A DNA stretch of 64,000 nucleotides from Bog-473 sp963721585 (GTDB taxonomy: Bacteria > Actinomycetota > Acidimicrobiia > Acidimicrobiales > RAAP-2): contig CAVRJN010000007.1 in NCBI GenBank assembly GCA_963721585.1, positions 1,302,001-1,366,000 of the forward strand, read 5' to 3'. Below, piece after piece: positions 26,926-36,427 of the stretch; position 1 is the stretch's first letter; the number at the start of each line of letters is the position of its first letter. The position numbers and the translations under genes are program-made. Under the pieces are notes generated by a model. That model saw only the letters and a program-made list of their open reading frames with translations. It searched no databases and had not been told where the DNA came from.

Positions 26926-27807
26926 ATGCCGGTGCTGACACCCGAGCTGAAGCAACGTTGGGACACCGATGGCTGGTGCATTGTGCCCGAAGTGATCCCG
27001 CCGGACGAGCTGGCTGCTGCGCAGGACGCCATGCACCACCACTTCCCCACCCCTGCCGAAACGGCGGACCAGGGCGGCAGCGGGTCCGGCGAGTGGCACA
27101 CCTGGGACGCGCCCTGGCCCGAGTTCCCCTTCCACAGCTCACGCCTCAATGCGCTCGTCCTCCATGCCCGCGTGGTCGACCTCGCGGAAGGGCTGCTCGG
27201 CACGAAGGACCTCGCCCTCTACATGGGCATCGTGACGGCAAAGTACGCGCACCAGGGCTCGGGCTATAACCAGCTCCTGCACGCCGATTATCCGAACCAC
27301 ATGCTCGTGGTACCGCGACATGCACCCGGCTACCAGCAGGTGGAGTTCTTCGTCTACCTCACCGACGTCACAGCCGAGGACGGGGCCACGCGGTTCGTCT
27401 CATGGCAGAAGACGAAGGGCATCCCCGTCGAGAGGCACACGCTCAATTACGTCGACTACGCAGAGCTGTACAGCGACCCGTCGGTTGCGGCGGCGGCGGC
27501 CGGATCGGTCGTGGCCTACCGTCCCGACGTCTACCACCGGTCGGCGGACTTCACCGACCCCACCCGCTACCGCGTGATGCTCCATGTGTCCTTCCGTCAC
27601 CGCGAGGCCGGCTGGGGCGGCTATCAGGCGTGGCCTTTCCGCGGTTTCTCCCCCGAGCTCTCGAAGTACGTCCAGCAGGCGACGCCGCGTCAGCTGACAC
27701 TCATGGGTGTGCCCGAGCCCGGCCATCCCTACTGGAACGAGGCGACGCTGGCGGGCGTGCAGGCTCGTTACCCGGGCCTCGACATGAGCCCCTGGCGAAA
27801 CGCATGA
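26926..27807 (+). CDS. phytanoyl-CoA dioxygenase (PhyH) family protein
   Basis: Fe(II)/2-oxoglutarate-dependent dioxygenase of 293 residues. The iron-binding HxD is in LLHADYPNHM (about residue 119) and the distal His in RPDVYHRSADF, followed by the family Arg in TRYRVMLHVSF. N-terminus RWDTDGWCIVPEVIP is typical of the family. It overlaps the next gene by four bases (ATGA), so the two enzymes probably act in one pathway. The substrate is unknown. Confidence 0.85.
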   Translation: MPVLTPELKQRWDTDGWCIVPEVIPPDELAAAQDAMHHHFPTPAETADQGGSGSGEWHTWDAPWPEFPFHSSRLNALVLHARVVDLAEGLLGTKDLALYMGIVTAKYAHQGSGYNQLLHADYPNHMLVVPRHAPGYQQVEFFVYLTDVTAEDGATRFVSWQKTKGIPVERHTLNYVDYAELYSDPSVAAAAAGSVVAYRPDVYHRSADFTDPTRYRVMLHVSFRHREAGWGGYQAWPFRGFSPELSKYVQQATPRQLTLMGVPEPGHPYWNEATLAGVQARYPGLDMSPWRNA

Positions 27808-28796
27808 GAACCTCGGAGCTCACGACACCCGCGCTTCTGGTCGACGCCGGCCGGCTCGAGGGCAATCTTCGCACCATGACCGACGCCCTGCCGGGAACTC
27901 GGCTGCGGCCGCACGTGAAGGCCCACAAGTGCACCGCCCTGGCAACGCGCCAGGCGGCGGCGGGCCATGCCGCGTTCACCTGCGCCACTGTGCGGGAGAT
28001 GGAGGGGATGGTACGGGCGGGCTTGGGCGAGGATCTCCTCTTGGCCAACGAGGTCGTGGACGCCACGCGCCTCGGCGCTCTCTCCCGAATGGGTGCTCGC
28101 ATCACGGTTGCCGTCGATTCCGACGCCACGATCGACGCGGCGGCGCGTGCCGGCGTGCCCGAGGTGGTGATCGACGTCAACGTCGGCCTCCCCCGTTGCG
28201 GCTGCCCACCCGCGGAGGCGGGCCGGTTCGCCGACCGCGCCCGGTCCGCCGGCCTCGCCGTGCGCGGGGTCATGGGGTACGAAGGCCACATCGTCGGCCT
28301 CGAGGACCGCACCACGCGCGCCGACATGCTCGAAGAGTCCATGGGCCAGCTGACCCTCGCCGCCGGTGACGTGGGTGGCGGGGTGATCTCGGCGGGCGGC
28401 ACCGGGACCTACGACCTCAATTCCTGGGCCACCGAGATTCAGGCCGGCTCCTACGCTCTCATGGACACGGCCTACGGCAAGCTCGGCCTGCCGTTCACCC
28501 AGGCGTTGACGATCCTGTCCACGGTGATCTCCGTCTCGCCCGGTTGGGCCGTGGCCGACTGCGGCCTCAAGGCGCTGGGCATGGACCACGGCAACCCTTC
28601 CATCGAGGGAGCCGAGGTGTGGTTCTGCTCCGACGAGCACGTGATCTTTGCGCCGGATTCTCCGCTGCGGGTCGGGGACCGCATTGGGGTGCTCCCCGCG
28701 CACGTCGACCCGACGGTGGCGTACCACGAGTCGCTGCACCTGGTCGACGGCGACGAAGTGGTGGAGCTCTGGGATGTCGACCTGCGGGGCTGGTGA
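27804..28796 (+). CDS. D-threonine aldolase / D-serine dehydratase-like PLP enzyme
   Basis: 330 residues of fold-type III PLP enzyme. N-terminus ELTTPALLVDAGRLEGNLRT and the PLP lysine segment RPHVKAHKCTALATRQ identify the alanine-racemase-like family that includes low-specificity D-threonine aldolase; the metal-site segment near the end reads LPAHVDPTVAYHESL. Glycine-rich phosphate loops (SAGGTGTYDLNS) are present. With the overlapping dioxygenase it may act on a hydroxylated D-amino acid or related compound; that is inference. Confidence 0.85.
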   Translation: MRTSELTTPALLVDAGRLEGNLRTMTDALPGTRLRPHVKAHKCTALATRQAAAGHAAFTCATVREMEGMVRAGLGEDLLLANEVVDATRLGALSRMGARITVAVDSDATIDAAARAGVPEVVIDVNVGLPRCGCPPAEAGRFADRARSAGLAVRGVMGYEGHIVGLEDRTTRADMLEESMGQLTLAAGDVGGGVISAGGTGTYDLNSWATEIQAGSYALMDTAYGKLGLPFTQALTILSTVISVSPGWAVADCGLKALGMDHGNPSIEGAEVWFCSDEHVIFAPDSPLRVGDRIGVLPAHVDPTVAYHESLHLVDGDEVVELWDVDLRGW

Positions 28797-28867
28797 CACG
28801 CCGGCAAGGAGAGACCCGGAGCGGGTCGGGCACCCCGGTAGGGTCTGGGCCGATAAAGGAGGCCGGT

Positions 28868-29509
28868 ATGGCAGACACCACGTTCACGATCGGAGCCGCC
28901 GCCCTGTGCAGCGACGGGCCCTGCGGCGCGGTGAGCAGGGTGGTCGTCGACCCGGTGGCCCGCGAGCTGACCCACCTCGTGATCGAGCCCGAGCACCGGA
29001 GTGGCCTGGGCCGCCTCGTCCCACTCGACATGGTGGAGGCCGGTGAAGGCGAAGTCCGGCTCCGCTACACACTGGGCGAATTCGAAAAACTCCCCTCCGC
29101 CGAGGAGATGGACTTCCTCCCGGGCGGGAGTGGCTATCACGCCTACGCGGCGCACGAGGCGTACTACTGGCCCTACTTCGGCCTGGAGGGTGAGGCGGAC
29201 CCCAACCTGGCCTTGGCCAGTGCGGTCGAGACCCGCGACGTGCTCCCCTCGGGAGAGGTCGGTGTTCGGCGCGGCGAGGCCGTGCACGCGAGCGATGGTG
29301 AGATCGGCAAGGTGGAGGGCTTCGTCATCGACTCGACCCAGGGACACGTCACGCACGTGCTCCTCCAAGAAGGCCACCTTTGGGGACGCAAGCAAGTCGC
29401 CATCCCGATCAATGCGGTGGAGAAGATCGGTCAGGGCATCACGGTCAAGCTGACCAAGCACGAGATCGAGGCGCTGCCGGCCATCGGGGTCACCGAGCAC
29501 CACCGGTAG
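28868..29509 (+). CDS. tandem PRC-barrel domain protein
   Basis: 213 residues with two related beta-barrel halves: residues about 1-75 (TIGAAALCSDGPCGAVSRVV, LTHLVIEPEH, LVPLDMVE) and about 120-205 (GEAVHASDGEIGKVEGFVID, VTHVLLQEGHLWGRK, VAIPINAVE). PRC barrels bind RNA-processing or membrane/photosynthesis partners; here the role is unknown. The start has a near-perfect ribosome site (AAAGGAGG, five bases before ATG), so it is probably well expressed. Confidence 0.85.
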   Translation: MADTTFTIGAAALCSDGPCGAVSRVVVDPVARELTHLVIEPEHRSGLGRLVPLDMVEAGEGEVRLRYTLGEFEKLPSAEEMDFLPGGSGYHAYAAHEAYYWPYFGLEGEADPNLALASAVETRDVLPSGEVGVRRGEAVHASDGEIGKVEGFVIDSTQGHVTHVLLQEGHLWGRKQVAIPINAVEKIGQGITVKLTKHEIEALPAIGVTEHHR

Positions 29510-29567
29510 CGGCGCTCGCGTCATGGGGTGCGGGCCGAACAGCGCGGCCCCATTGGGAGAGGGCAGC

Positions 29568-30332
29568 ATGGTGCGCGTCGACCGCATGGTCATAGGCTTT
29601 GCCGTTCTTGCGGCGTGCGCCTGGTGTGGTTGGGCCAGCAGCTTCCACCGGACGACGGTGGGCGCGGAGATCACGTGGCTCGTGACCCTGGCCGCGGTGA
29701 TCCTCGTCGACGTGGCGCTCTGGCGCGGGAGGGCGGGTCGACGACCGGGATGGCGTCTCCAGCCCGTCACCGAACCGTGGCCCCGGAAGGACAGCGGCGG
29801 CGGCGGCCCGGCGCTCCGCGGCGTGGCACCTTGGCTCGTGCTGATCGTTGTGGTGGGGGCCTGGGAGATCCTCGGCATCGACACGGGGCCGCACCAGTAC
29901 CACCTCACGGTCAGCGCTCTGGCCCAGGCGTACCGTCCCATGAACGCAGGCCTCCTCCTCGCGTGGCTACTCGTCGGGATCGGCTACGAAGCCGCTCGCG
30001 TCCGAGCGCCGATCGACGGCGGCCCGGAACGGCCTGACGGGACACGACTCCATCCTCCCGAGGAGGGGGCCGCGTTCACCATGTCGATCGGATCACTGGG
30101 GGCCCATCATGGAGGGACGGCACTGCTGTTGCCGCAGAGTCCGCCCGTGGGCGTCGTCTTCTGGGTCGCCATCCCGCTTGCCGCCGTTCTCATCGACTGG
30201 GCCGCCCGCCACTCGGAGGGCCGCAGAGCGAGCGCCGAGGAATTCATACGGTTCATCTCCACTTCGCGTGTTGCGAACGGCGCGCTGATCGCAGCGTGGG
30301 GCTTCGCCGGCTATCACCTCTTTGCCCGCTGA
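29568..30332 (+). CDS. multi-pass membrane protein, unknown
   Basis: About 254 residues from the ATG at 29568 (GAGAGGGCAGC before it). Hydrophobic helices lie near the N-terminus (VIGFAVLAACAWCGWAS, GAEITWLVTLAAVILVDVAL), in the middle (LVLIVVVGAWEILG, LLLAWLLVGIGYEAA) and near the end (VGVVFWVAIPLAAVLIDWAA, GALIAAWGFAGYHLF). No family recognised. It follows the PRC-barrel gene on the same strand with a 58-base gap. Confidence 0.6.
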   Translation: MVRVDRMVIGFAVLAACAWCGWASSFHRTTVGAEITWLVTLAAVILVDVALWRGRAGRRPGWRLQPVTEPWPRKDSGGGGPALRGVAPWLVLIVVVGAWEILGIDTGPHQYHLTVSALAQAYRPMNAGLLLAWLLVGIGYEAARVRAPIDGGPERPDGTRLHPPEEGAAFTMSIGSLGAHHGGTALLLPQSPPVGVVFWVAIPLAAVLIDWAARHSEGRRASAEEFIRFISTSRVANGALIAAWGFAGYHLFAR

Positions 30333-30402
30333 GGGCTCAAGATGCGTACTGAGCCAGTTTGATCCACATTGCTTTGGCCCGGCTCATGGGAGGATGGTGG
30401 TC

Positions 30403-30751
30403 ATGAGCGCCTTCCGACGCATCGCAGCCGCAGCGAACTCGGTGGTCCAGCCCCTGGTTCTTTCGCCGTCGTTGGGGGCGGCTGGTGGAAAATCGGATGA
30501 CGGTGATCACGTACACGGGGCGACGCTCGGGCCGGACATTCACCACGCCCGTCGCCTACAAGAGGCACGGCGACGACATGGCGATCAAGGTTGCCTTGTC
30601 GGACCACAAGAAATGGTGGCGCAATTTCGCCGATCACGACGGCCCGATCTCCGTTCGGCTTCATGGTGTGGAACGTCGTGGAAGGGCCACCGCCGTGCGA
30701 GACGCTCGGGGTCAGGTCACGGTCAACATCGCATTGGAGCCGGAGGCCTAG
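30403..30751 (+). pseudogene. F420/DUF385-type nitroreductase-family protein, frame-shifted
   Basis: The family of small deazaflavin (F420)-dependent nitro/quinone reductases. The first frame reads MSAFRRIAAAANSVVQPLVL and then SPSLG; the frame that continues reads GRLVENRMTVITYTGRRSGR, TFTTPVAYKRHGDDMAIKVA. The family motif TYTGRRSGR-TTPV is clear. The break is a G5 run at 30474-30478: four Gs would keep one frame of about 115 residues. The ATG at 30403 follows GGGAGGATGGTGGTC. Probably a real gene with a homopolymer error. Confidence 0.7.
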
Positions 30752-30993
30752 GCGCCGCGTTGGTGGGCCCGATCCAGCGAAGAGGTCGGTGCTCCCGTCG
30801 CGGCTGCCGCGTCAAACCCTGTGCATAGCCGCGCGTGTGCGCGCCCTCCGCGTGGACGGCCGGTCCGCCGTCGCCCGAGACACCCTCCTTCGTCGCCGGC
30901 GGGGAAGAGACCGCGGCGGCGTTGCACCTTGGGCGCAGTGATATCGCTCAGAGGTGGAGACGCGGAACGCCTACCATCGGAAAAGGAGCAACC

Positions 30994-31661
30994 GTGAAGA
31001 TCGGCATCATCGGGGCGGCAACATCGGCGGGAATCTGACTCGACGGTCCGCGGACCTCGGCCACGAAGTCTCCGTGGCCAACTCGCGTGATCCGAAGACC
31101 TCTGGGAATTGGCAAACGAAACCGGGGCCGAGACCGCGTGGGCCAACGAGGCTGCCAAAGGTGCCGAGGTCCTCGTCGTGACCATTCCCGAGAAGGACAT
31201 CCCGGTTTGCCCGGGGGCGTACTTGACGGTCTCGCGTCTGGCGCTGTCGTCATCGACACCGGCAACTACTACCGAAGCAGCGCGACAGCACGATCGAAGA
31301 CATCGAGAACGGGACCACCGAAAGTCGGTGGGTGGCGAACCGTCTCGGCCATCCGGTCGTGAAGGCGTTCAACGGCATCTACGCCTCGCATCTCTTGACC
31401 CACGGCAAGCCAGCCGGCACACCGGGCCGCATCGCCCTGCCGGTGGCCGGTGACGATCGGGCGGCCAATGCACTCGTCATCGGTTTGCTGGACCAACTGG
31501 GCTTCGACGGTGTCGACGCCGGGGGGCTGGACAACTCGTGGCGCCAGCAGCCGGGCACCCCGGTCTACGGAGCCGACCTCGATGCCGACGGCGTCAGAAC
31601 GGCGCTCGGGAACGCCCGCCCGGGACGTCCGCTCGATTTCCGCGCCTGGGCACAACGATGA
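30994..31661 (+). pseudogene. F420-dependent NADP reductase family gene with four single-base deletions
   Basis: Rossmann protein of the F420-dependent NADP oxidoreductase family. The GTG at 30994 follows AAAAGGAGCAACC. Pieces in successive frames are MKIGIIGA, then GNLTRRSADLGHEVSVANSR, ELANETGAETAWANEAAKG, AEVLVVTIPEKDIPV, GVLDGLASGAVVIDTGNYY, and finally ANRLGHPVVKAFNGIYASHL to the end FRAWAQR. Joining needs one base added near 31016 (G run), 31100 (C run), 31208 (T run) and 31272 (C run). All four are losses in short homopolymers, so read error is likely; the alternative is a recent pseudogene. Confidence 0.75.
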
Positions 31662-31728
31662 CCTGAATCCCTGAACTCAGGGCGCGGAGCAATGAGCGCC
31701 GTCCGGCAGCCTTCTCGGTCCTGCCGAA

Positions 31729-32919
31729 TCAGCCAGAGTCGACAGCGGCGAGGGCGGAATGCAGGTCGCTCACGAGGTCGTCGGCATTCTCCAGTCCCAC
31801 CGACAGCCGCAGCAATGCCGGATCGACCGCAAGGGCCGAATCGGCCACCGATGCGTGAGTCATGCGGTGGGGATGCTCAATCAGGGACTCCACTGCGCCG
31901 AGCGACTCCGCCAGGGTAAAGAGGGAGGTCGATGCGGCGACCGTCAGTGCGTCGGACTCCCCACCCCGTACCGTGAACGAGACCATCCCACCGAACCCTC
32001 GCATCTGACCCGCGGCAATCTGGTGGCCCGCGTGTGTGGGCAGGCCGGGGAAGTAGACCCGGTCCACGGCCGCATGAGCGATGAGCGCCTCCGCCACCTG
32101 CTGCGCATTCGTGCAATGGCGCTCCATGCGAACGGCCAACGTCTTCACCCCCCGCAGTACCAGGAAGCAGTCGAAGGGCCCGGGCACCGCCCCGACGGCG
32201 TTTTGCAAGTAGCCGATCCGGTCCGCGACCTCGGCGTCCGACGTGGCGACAAAACCACCAACCACGTCGCTGTGCCCCCCGAGGTACTTGGTTGTCGAGT
32301 GGACGACCACGTCCGCGCCCAGTGCGAGGGGCTGCTGGAGGTAGGGGGTGGCAAACGTGTTGTCGACGATCACCTTGGCGCCGCGGGCGTGCGCCAACTC
32401 GGCAAGCACAGCGATGTCGGCGATCCGCAGCAGTGGGTTGGAAGGGGTTTCGACCCACAGCATCCGAGTGGAAGGCCGCCAGGCGGCCAGCACCGAGGCC
32501 GGGTCCCCCAGCGCGACCGAGGTGAACCGGATACCTGCCGGCGCATGCACCTGGGCAAGGAGGCGGTGCGTCCCGCCGTAGACGTCGTCGCCAATGAGCA
32601 CATGATCTCCGTGTGCGAGGGTCCGCAGAATTGCATCCTCGGCGGCGAGCCCGCTCGAGAAGGCACTCCCGTGCGCCGCGCCCTCGAGCGCCGCCAGGCA
32701 CGACTCCAGGGCAGTTCGGGTCGGATTACCTGACCGGCTGTACTCATAGCCCTGATGCACGCCGACTTCGGACTGGGCGAAGGTCGACGTCTGGTAGATC
32801 GGGGGCACAACAGCGCCTGTCGCCGGGTCGGGCGGTTGCCCGGCGTGGACGGCGAGGGTCTCGAAGCCCAGGCTCCGCCCTTCGGATTGGCTGCCCTCGT
32901 CGCTCCGCTGCTCCGCCAC
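31729..32919 (-). CDS. metB: cystathionine gamma-synthase / gamma-lyase family PLP enzyme
   Basis: 396 residues from the GTG at 32919, three bases after the beta-synthase stop. Cys/Met-metabolism PLP family: FETLAVHAGQPPDPATGAVV, PPIYQTSTF, YEYSRSGNPTRTALE, phosphate site and the PLP lysine in VVHSTTKYLGGHSDVVGGFV. Synthase (MetB) and lyase members cannot be told apart by eye; pairing with a beta-synthase fits reverse transsulfuration, which would favour a lyase (CGL) role. The ORF extends far upstream but those residues are a shadow of the neighbour. Confidence 0.88.
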   Translation of the reverse strand: MAEQRSDEGSQSEGRSLGFETLAVHAGQPPDPATGAVVPPIYQTSTFAQSEVGVHQGYEYSRSGNPTRTALESCLAALEGAAHGSAFSSGLAAEDAILRTLAHGDHVLIGDDVYGGTHRLLAQVHAPAGIRFTSVALGDPASVLAAWRPSTRMLWVETPSNPLLRIADIAVLAELAHARGAKVIVDNTFATPYLQQPLALGADVVVHSTTKYLGGHSDVVGGFVATSDAEVADRIGYLQNAVGAVPGPFDCFLVLRGVKTLAVRMERHCTNAQQVAEALIAHAAVDRVYFPGLPTHAGHQIAAGQMRGFGGMVSFTVRGGESDALTVAASTSLFTLAESLGAVESLIEHPHRMTHASVADSALAVDPALLRLSVGLENADDLVSDLHSALAAVDSG

Positions 32920-32921
32920 CG

Positions 32922-34583
32922 CTAGGTCCGCTCCAGGAAGGTCAAGAGATCCGACCGGGTCACGATCCCCACCGGACGGCCGCCGTCGAGCACGACCACC
33001 GCCGGAAAGGCTTGCAGGCGTTCGGCAACCTGATCCACCGTCTCGCCTTGGCCGACCGTCGCCATCGGCGGCTCCATGACCGACGAAACCGGTTGGTCGA
33101 AGGCCTCGGGGCGATGCAGGGTTCGTTCCAGGAGGAGGCGGTCGGTCACGGACCCCACCATCTCTGCGAGAGCGACCGGGGGTTCGGCCTTCACGACCGG
33201 GAGCTGCGAGACGCCAAACTCGTCGAGGATGGAGATGGCGGTGCGGACACTCTCTTCGGGATGGACGTGGACCAAGGAGGGGAGCCGGATGCCCTTCGCC
33301 TCGAGTACGTCCTCGACGGTTGCCCCTTGGGCCCGCACGAACCCGTGGTCGGCCATCCAACCGTCGTCGTAGAGCTTTGAGAGATACCCGCGGCCCGAGT
33401 CGGGGATGACGACCACGACGACGTCGTCGGGGCCGAGTCTCTTGCCGAGTTCGAGCGCGGCCCACACCGCGGTACCGGTCGAACCACCGACCAGGATTCC
33501 CTCCTCACGCGTGACCCGGCGTGCGGTCAGGAAGGAGTCGCGATCGGACACCGCGATCACCCGGTCGACGACCCCAGGGTCGTAGGTGCGGGGCCAGAAA
33601 TCCTCACCGATCCCCTCCACCAGGTAAGGCCGGCCGCCACCGCCCGAGTAGATGGAGCCCTGCGGATCGGCGGCGATCACCTGCACCGAGGGCTTCTCCG
33701 CCTTCAGAAACCGCCCGACGCCGCTGATCGTGCCACCGGTGCCCACGCCTGCGACGAAGTGGGTGATGCGTCCCGCCGTCTGTCGCCAGATCTCGGGACC
33801 GGTGGAGGCCTCGTGGGCGCTCGGATTGCCGGGATTGGCGTACTGGTTCGGTTGGAATGCTCCCGGCGTCGCCGCCGTGATCCGGTTGGCCGCCGAGTAG
33901 TACGAGTCGGGGTGCTCTGGTGCGACCGCAGTCGGACAAATCACGACTTCCGCCCCGAATGCCCGCAAGAGCTGGCGCTTCTCCTCCGCGATCTTGTCGG
34001 GCATGGTGAAGATGCACTTGTAGCCGCGTTGTGCGGCCACCATGGCCAGTCCGATGCCCGTGTTGCCCGACGTCGGTTCGACGATTGTGCCGCCGAGACC
34101 GAGCAACCCCTCCGCCTCGGCGGCATCGAGCATTGCGAGGGCCGGCCGGTCCTTGACGCTGCCACCGGGATTGAGGTATTCGAGCTTGGCCAACAGGTGA
34201 CACGGGAGGTCCCGCCCGATCCGGTCGAGCCGGACAAGCGGCGTGTTGCCGATGAGATCCAGCGCGGTCTCAGCCACCTCCATCGGAGGGCCGGGATCGG
34301 CGATCGGGTGCACCTCGACGCCCTCTGGCGGTCCAACCGGCTCGTCCGTGAACAGGATTGCCGGAAATCCGGCTTGGTGGACCTGGCGGGCGATCTCGGT
34401 CGCCAGCAAGGTGTCGCCCACGACGCCGACCAGGCCGGGAATGATGCTGCGCAGCTCCCCGATGAGCGCCAGGGAGGTGGGCCGCGGGGGGACGTGCACC
34501 ACCCGCCTCGCCCGCGCCTCAAGGATGTGTGGCACGGTGCTCGGCTCGACCACCAACAGCACGTCCATGCGGGGGGGAAGCAT
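32922..34583 (-). CDS. cbs: cystathionine beta-synthase with extra N-terminal domain
   Basis: Condenses serine (or activated serine) and homocysteine to cystathionine. Catalytic core from about residue 101: ETALDLIGNTPLVRLDRIGR, PLP lysine in NPGGSVKDRPALAMLDAA, EPTSGNTGIGLAMVA, and GTGGTISGVGRFL. Two CBS repeats form the C-terminus (LPSLVHVHPEESVRTAISIL; PVSSVMEPPMATVGQGETVD). The first 100 residues (MDVLLVVEPSTVPHILEARA onwards) are an alpha/beta domain not found in standard CBS, with no haem-binding motif seen. Followed directly by the metB-type gene. Confidence 0.9.
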   Translation of the reverse strand: MLPPRMDVLLVVEPSTVPHILEARARRVVHVPPRPTSLALIGELRSIIPGLVGVVGDTLLATEIARQVHQAGFPAILFTDEPVGPPEGVEVHPIADPGPPMEVAETALDLIGNTPLVRLDRIGRDLPCHLLAKLEYLNPGGSVKDRPALAMLDAAEAEGLLGLGGTIVEPTSGNTGIGLAMVAAQRGYKCIFTMPDKIAEEKRQLLRAFGAEVVICPTAVAPEHPDSYYSAANRITAATPGAFQPNQYANPGNPSAHEASTGPEIWRQTAGRITHFVAGVGTGGTISGVGRFLKAEKPSVQVIAADPQGSIYSGGGGRPYLVEGIGEDFWPRTYDPGVVDRVIAVSDRDSFLTARRVTREEGILVGGSTGTAVWAALELGKRLGPDDVVVVVIPDSGRGYLSKLYDDGWMADHGFVRAQGATVEDVLEAKGIRLPSLVHVHPEESVRTAISILDEFGVSQLPVVKAEPPVALAEMVGSVTDRLLLERTLHRPEAFDQPVSSVMEPPMATVGQGETVDQVAERLQAFPAVVVLDGGRPVGIVTRSDLLTFLERT

Positions 34584-34635
34584 TGCTTCTCAATGATCCC
34601 ACCTTCGGCACACGTGCACGGACCTACCGCAGGGA

Positions 34636-35444
34636 TCAGGCGTCGCAGGCGGCGGCTGGGCCCGGGGTCGGAAGGGCGTTGACGGCGGCCAGATTGGCCG
34701 CCGTGCACCGCACCAGGTTCGCGAGCCCGACCGGCGTGAGCCGATCGCACACCCAGTCCCAGTGGAGCGACACGGTGTCGCCCACGGTCACCGAGGGGGC
34801 CAAACCCACGCCGTGAAGGCTACGTCGCGCCACCTCCACCTCTTCAGGGCCAAGCACCAGCCGTGACCCGTCAAAGCCCAGGAGGCGGTTCCGCACGGTG
34901 ACGAGGTCGCCGGTGACGGCTTCCACGTAGCCCCAGCGGATCCGGCAACGGTCGAGCACGGTCAGCGGTGCGCCCTCCATCCCCGCCCGCAACAACCCAA
35001 GCCACGGGTACACCGCAAAGACATGAAAGCTGTGCTGACACACCCCACCCAGGGGCACCGCGGAAGCCACGTGCCCGAACCGCCGGCCGGCTCGGACCTC
35101 GAAACGGTCGCTCAGCGATGACAAGAGCGCGGAGTCCGGCACCTTTTCGAGCAACGGGTTGCCCACCCAATAGGCCTCGACCACGCGGGCGTCGAGCGGA
35201 TCGGCGATGCCGTTGCACCCCGCGATGAGCTCGAGGTACGGCCACGCACCAGCGAACCCCGTGGCCAGGTGCGCCAGCTCCGCCAGGTCGAAGCCGTCAG
35301 AAGCCGACTCGAGAAGTGCGCCCGGATCGGTAGGCCCGCAGTAGCCCAGCTCGTTGGGGGGTAGGCGTAGCGGGCGAACAGCAGCGGCCCGGGTGGCGCC
35401 GATCGCTGCCCGGCCTGCACCGAGTCGGCGGCCGGATCGCTCAT
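34636..35444 (-). CDS. hydrogenase-neighbour protein (DUF6390-like), frame-shifted
   Basis: ATG at 35444 begins MSDPAADSVQAGQRSAPPGP and continues LLFARYAYPP; the frame then moves to NELGYCGPTDPGALLESASD, GFDLAELAHLATGFAGAWPY and on to AVNALPTPGPAAACDA. The C6 run at 35356-35361 (read on the minus strand) needs one more C. The reconstituted product has about 269 residues, no membrane helices and conserved Trp/Tyr/His positions. I recall similar proteins beside NiFe hydrogenases as DUF6390, but am not sure. Function unknown; it overlaps the transporter stop by four bases. Confidence 0.65.
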
Positions 35445-36427
35445 GTCGCCGGCACTTGCCGCGGCATCCGCCACGCCACCAACGCGGTGCCGGCCGTGAT
35501 CAGCACCAGTCCGAGCCACTGCGGCGCCAGCGGTTGAGTCCCTGCCAACGCCTGCAGCGCAGCGGTGATCAGCGCACTCGCCACCAGGATCGACGTGACG
35601 TCGATGGCACGGGCTCGACTGAGGGCTGTCATCCATGTGCCGACGTAACCGGCGAGCAGCAGCCCGGTGAACAGGACCCAACCCAGCTGGCCGCGATTGA
35701 GGGCGAACAGCGGAGCGAGACCGCCCTCGACCGCCAGGTAGGCGAGCAGGGCCGCGGATCCCACTCCCATGCGGACCAGCGAAACCGTGGCCGGAGCGAT
35801 ACCGGAGAGCAGCCTCTTGGCCACCACCACCTCGACCGCCCACAACAAAGTGGCCGCCAGGACGAGGGAGGTACCGCTCCCCCAAGCCAGATGGCCGATC
35901 CCCTTCGACAGCGCCACTTCGCCCCCGACGAGAAGAGCTATGGCGGCGATGTTCCACCTGGCCGCTCGCTCGTGGAGAAAGGGGGCAGCCAGAAGCACCA
36001 CCCAGATCACCAGGGTGTCGTGCAGGAAGGCGGCGGGCGTCGCCGTGGTGCGGGCGAGCCCGTTGAAGAAGAGCACGAAGGCCAGGCCACCGCCGATGAC
36101 GCCCACGTAGGCCAGCCCCACCCACGTGAGGGTGCTGGGGGTGCCCGGGACAATTCGTACCGGGGCCGCCACCCAACGCGCAGCCATCTCGCCCCTTGCC
36201 GTCGAGCGCCGCCTCCAGGCCGAGGCCGCCAGCGTTGCGGCGCCAAGTGCCACGAAGGCAACCAGGTTCTTCCCTGTGGTGTACACGGAAGGCGACGGCA
36301 CGTGATGCACCCCGTAGCTGTTGGCGAAGACCGAGATCCCGCTGATGACGGCGGTAATGCCGGCTACGAGCACCCCGTTCATCCCGTCCTGCCGCCCGGT
36401 CCGACGCGTCGTCGTCCCTTCGATCAC
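35441..36427 (-). CDS. EamA/DMT-family transporter
   Basis: 328 residues from a GTG at 36427 that overlaps the hypC stop (GTGA). Ten hydrophobic helices in two fivefold halves, the drug/metabolite transporter layout: GVLVAGITAVISGISVFANS, LTWVGLAYVGVIGGGLAFVL, then a second half from GIGHLAWGSGTSLVLAATLL to LGLVLITAGTALVAWRM. A role in the hydrogenase operon is not obvious; nickel or a metabolite is possible but unsupported. Confidence 0.85.
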   Translation of the reverse strand: MIEGTTTRRTGRQDGMNGVLVAGITAVISGISVFANSYGVHHVPSPSVYTTGKNLVAFVALGAATLAASAWRRRSTARGEMAARWVAAPVRIVPGTPSTLTWVGLAYVGVIGGGLAFVLFFNGLARTTATPAAFLHDTLVIWVVLLAAPFLHERAARWNIAAIALLVGGEVALSKGIGHLAWGSGTSLVLAATLLWAVEVVVAKRLLSGIAPATVSLVRMGVGSAALLAYLAVEGGLAPLFALNRGQLGWVLFTGLLLAGYVGTWMTALSRARAIDVTSILVASALITAALQALAGTQPLAPQWLGLVLITAGTALVAWRMPRQVPAT

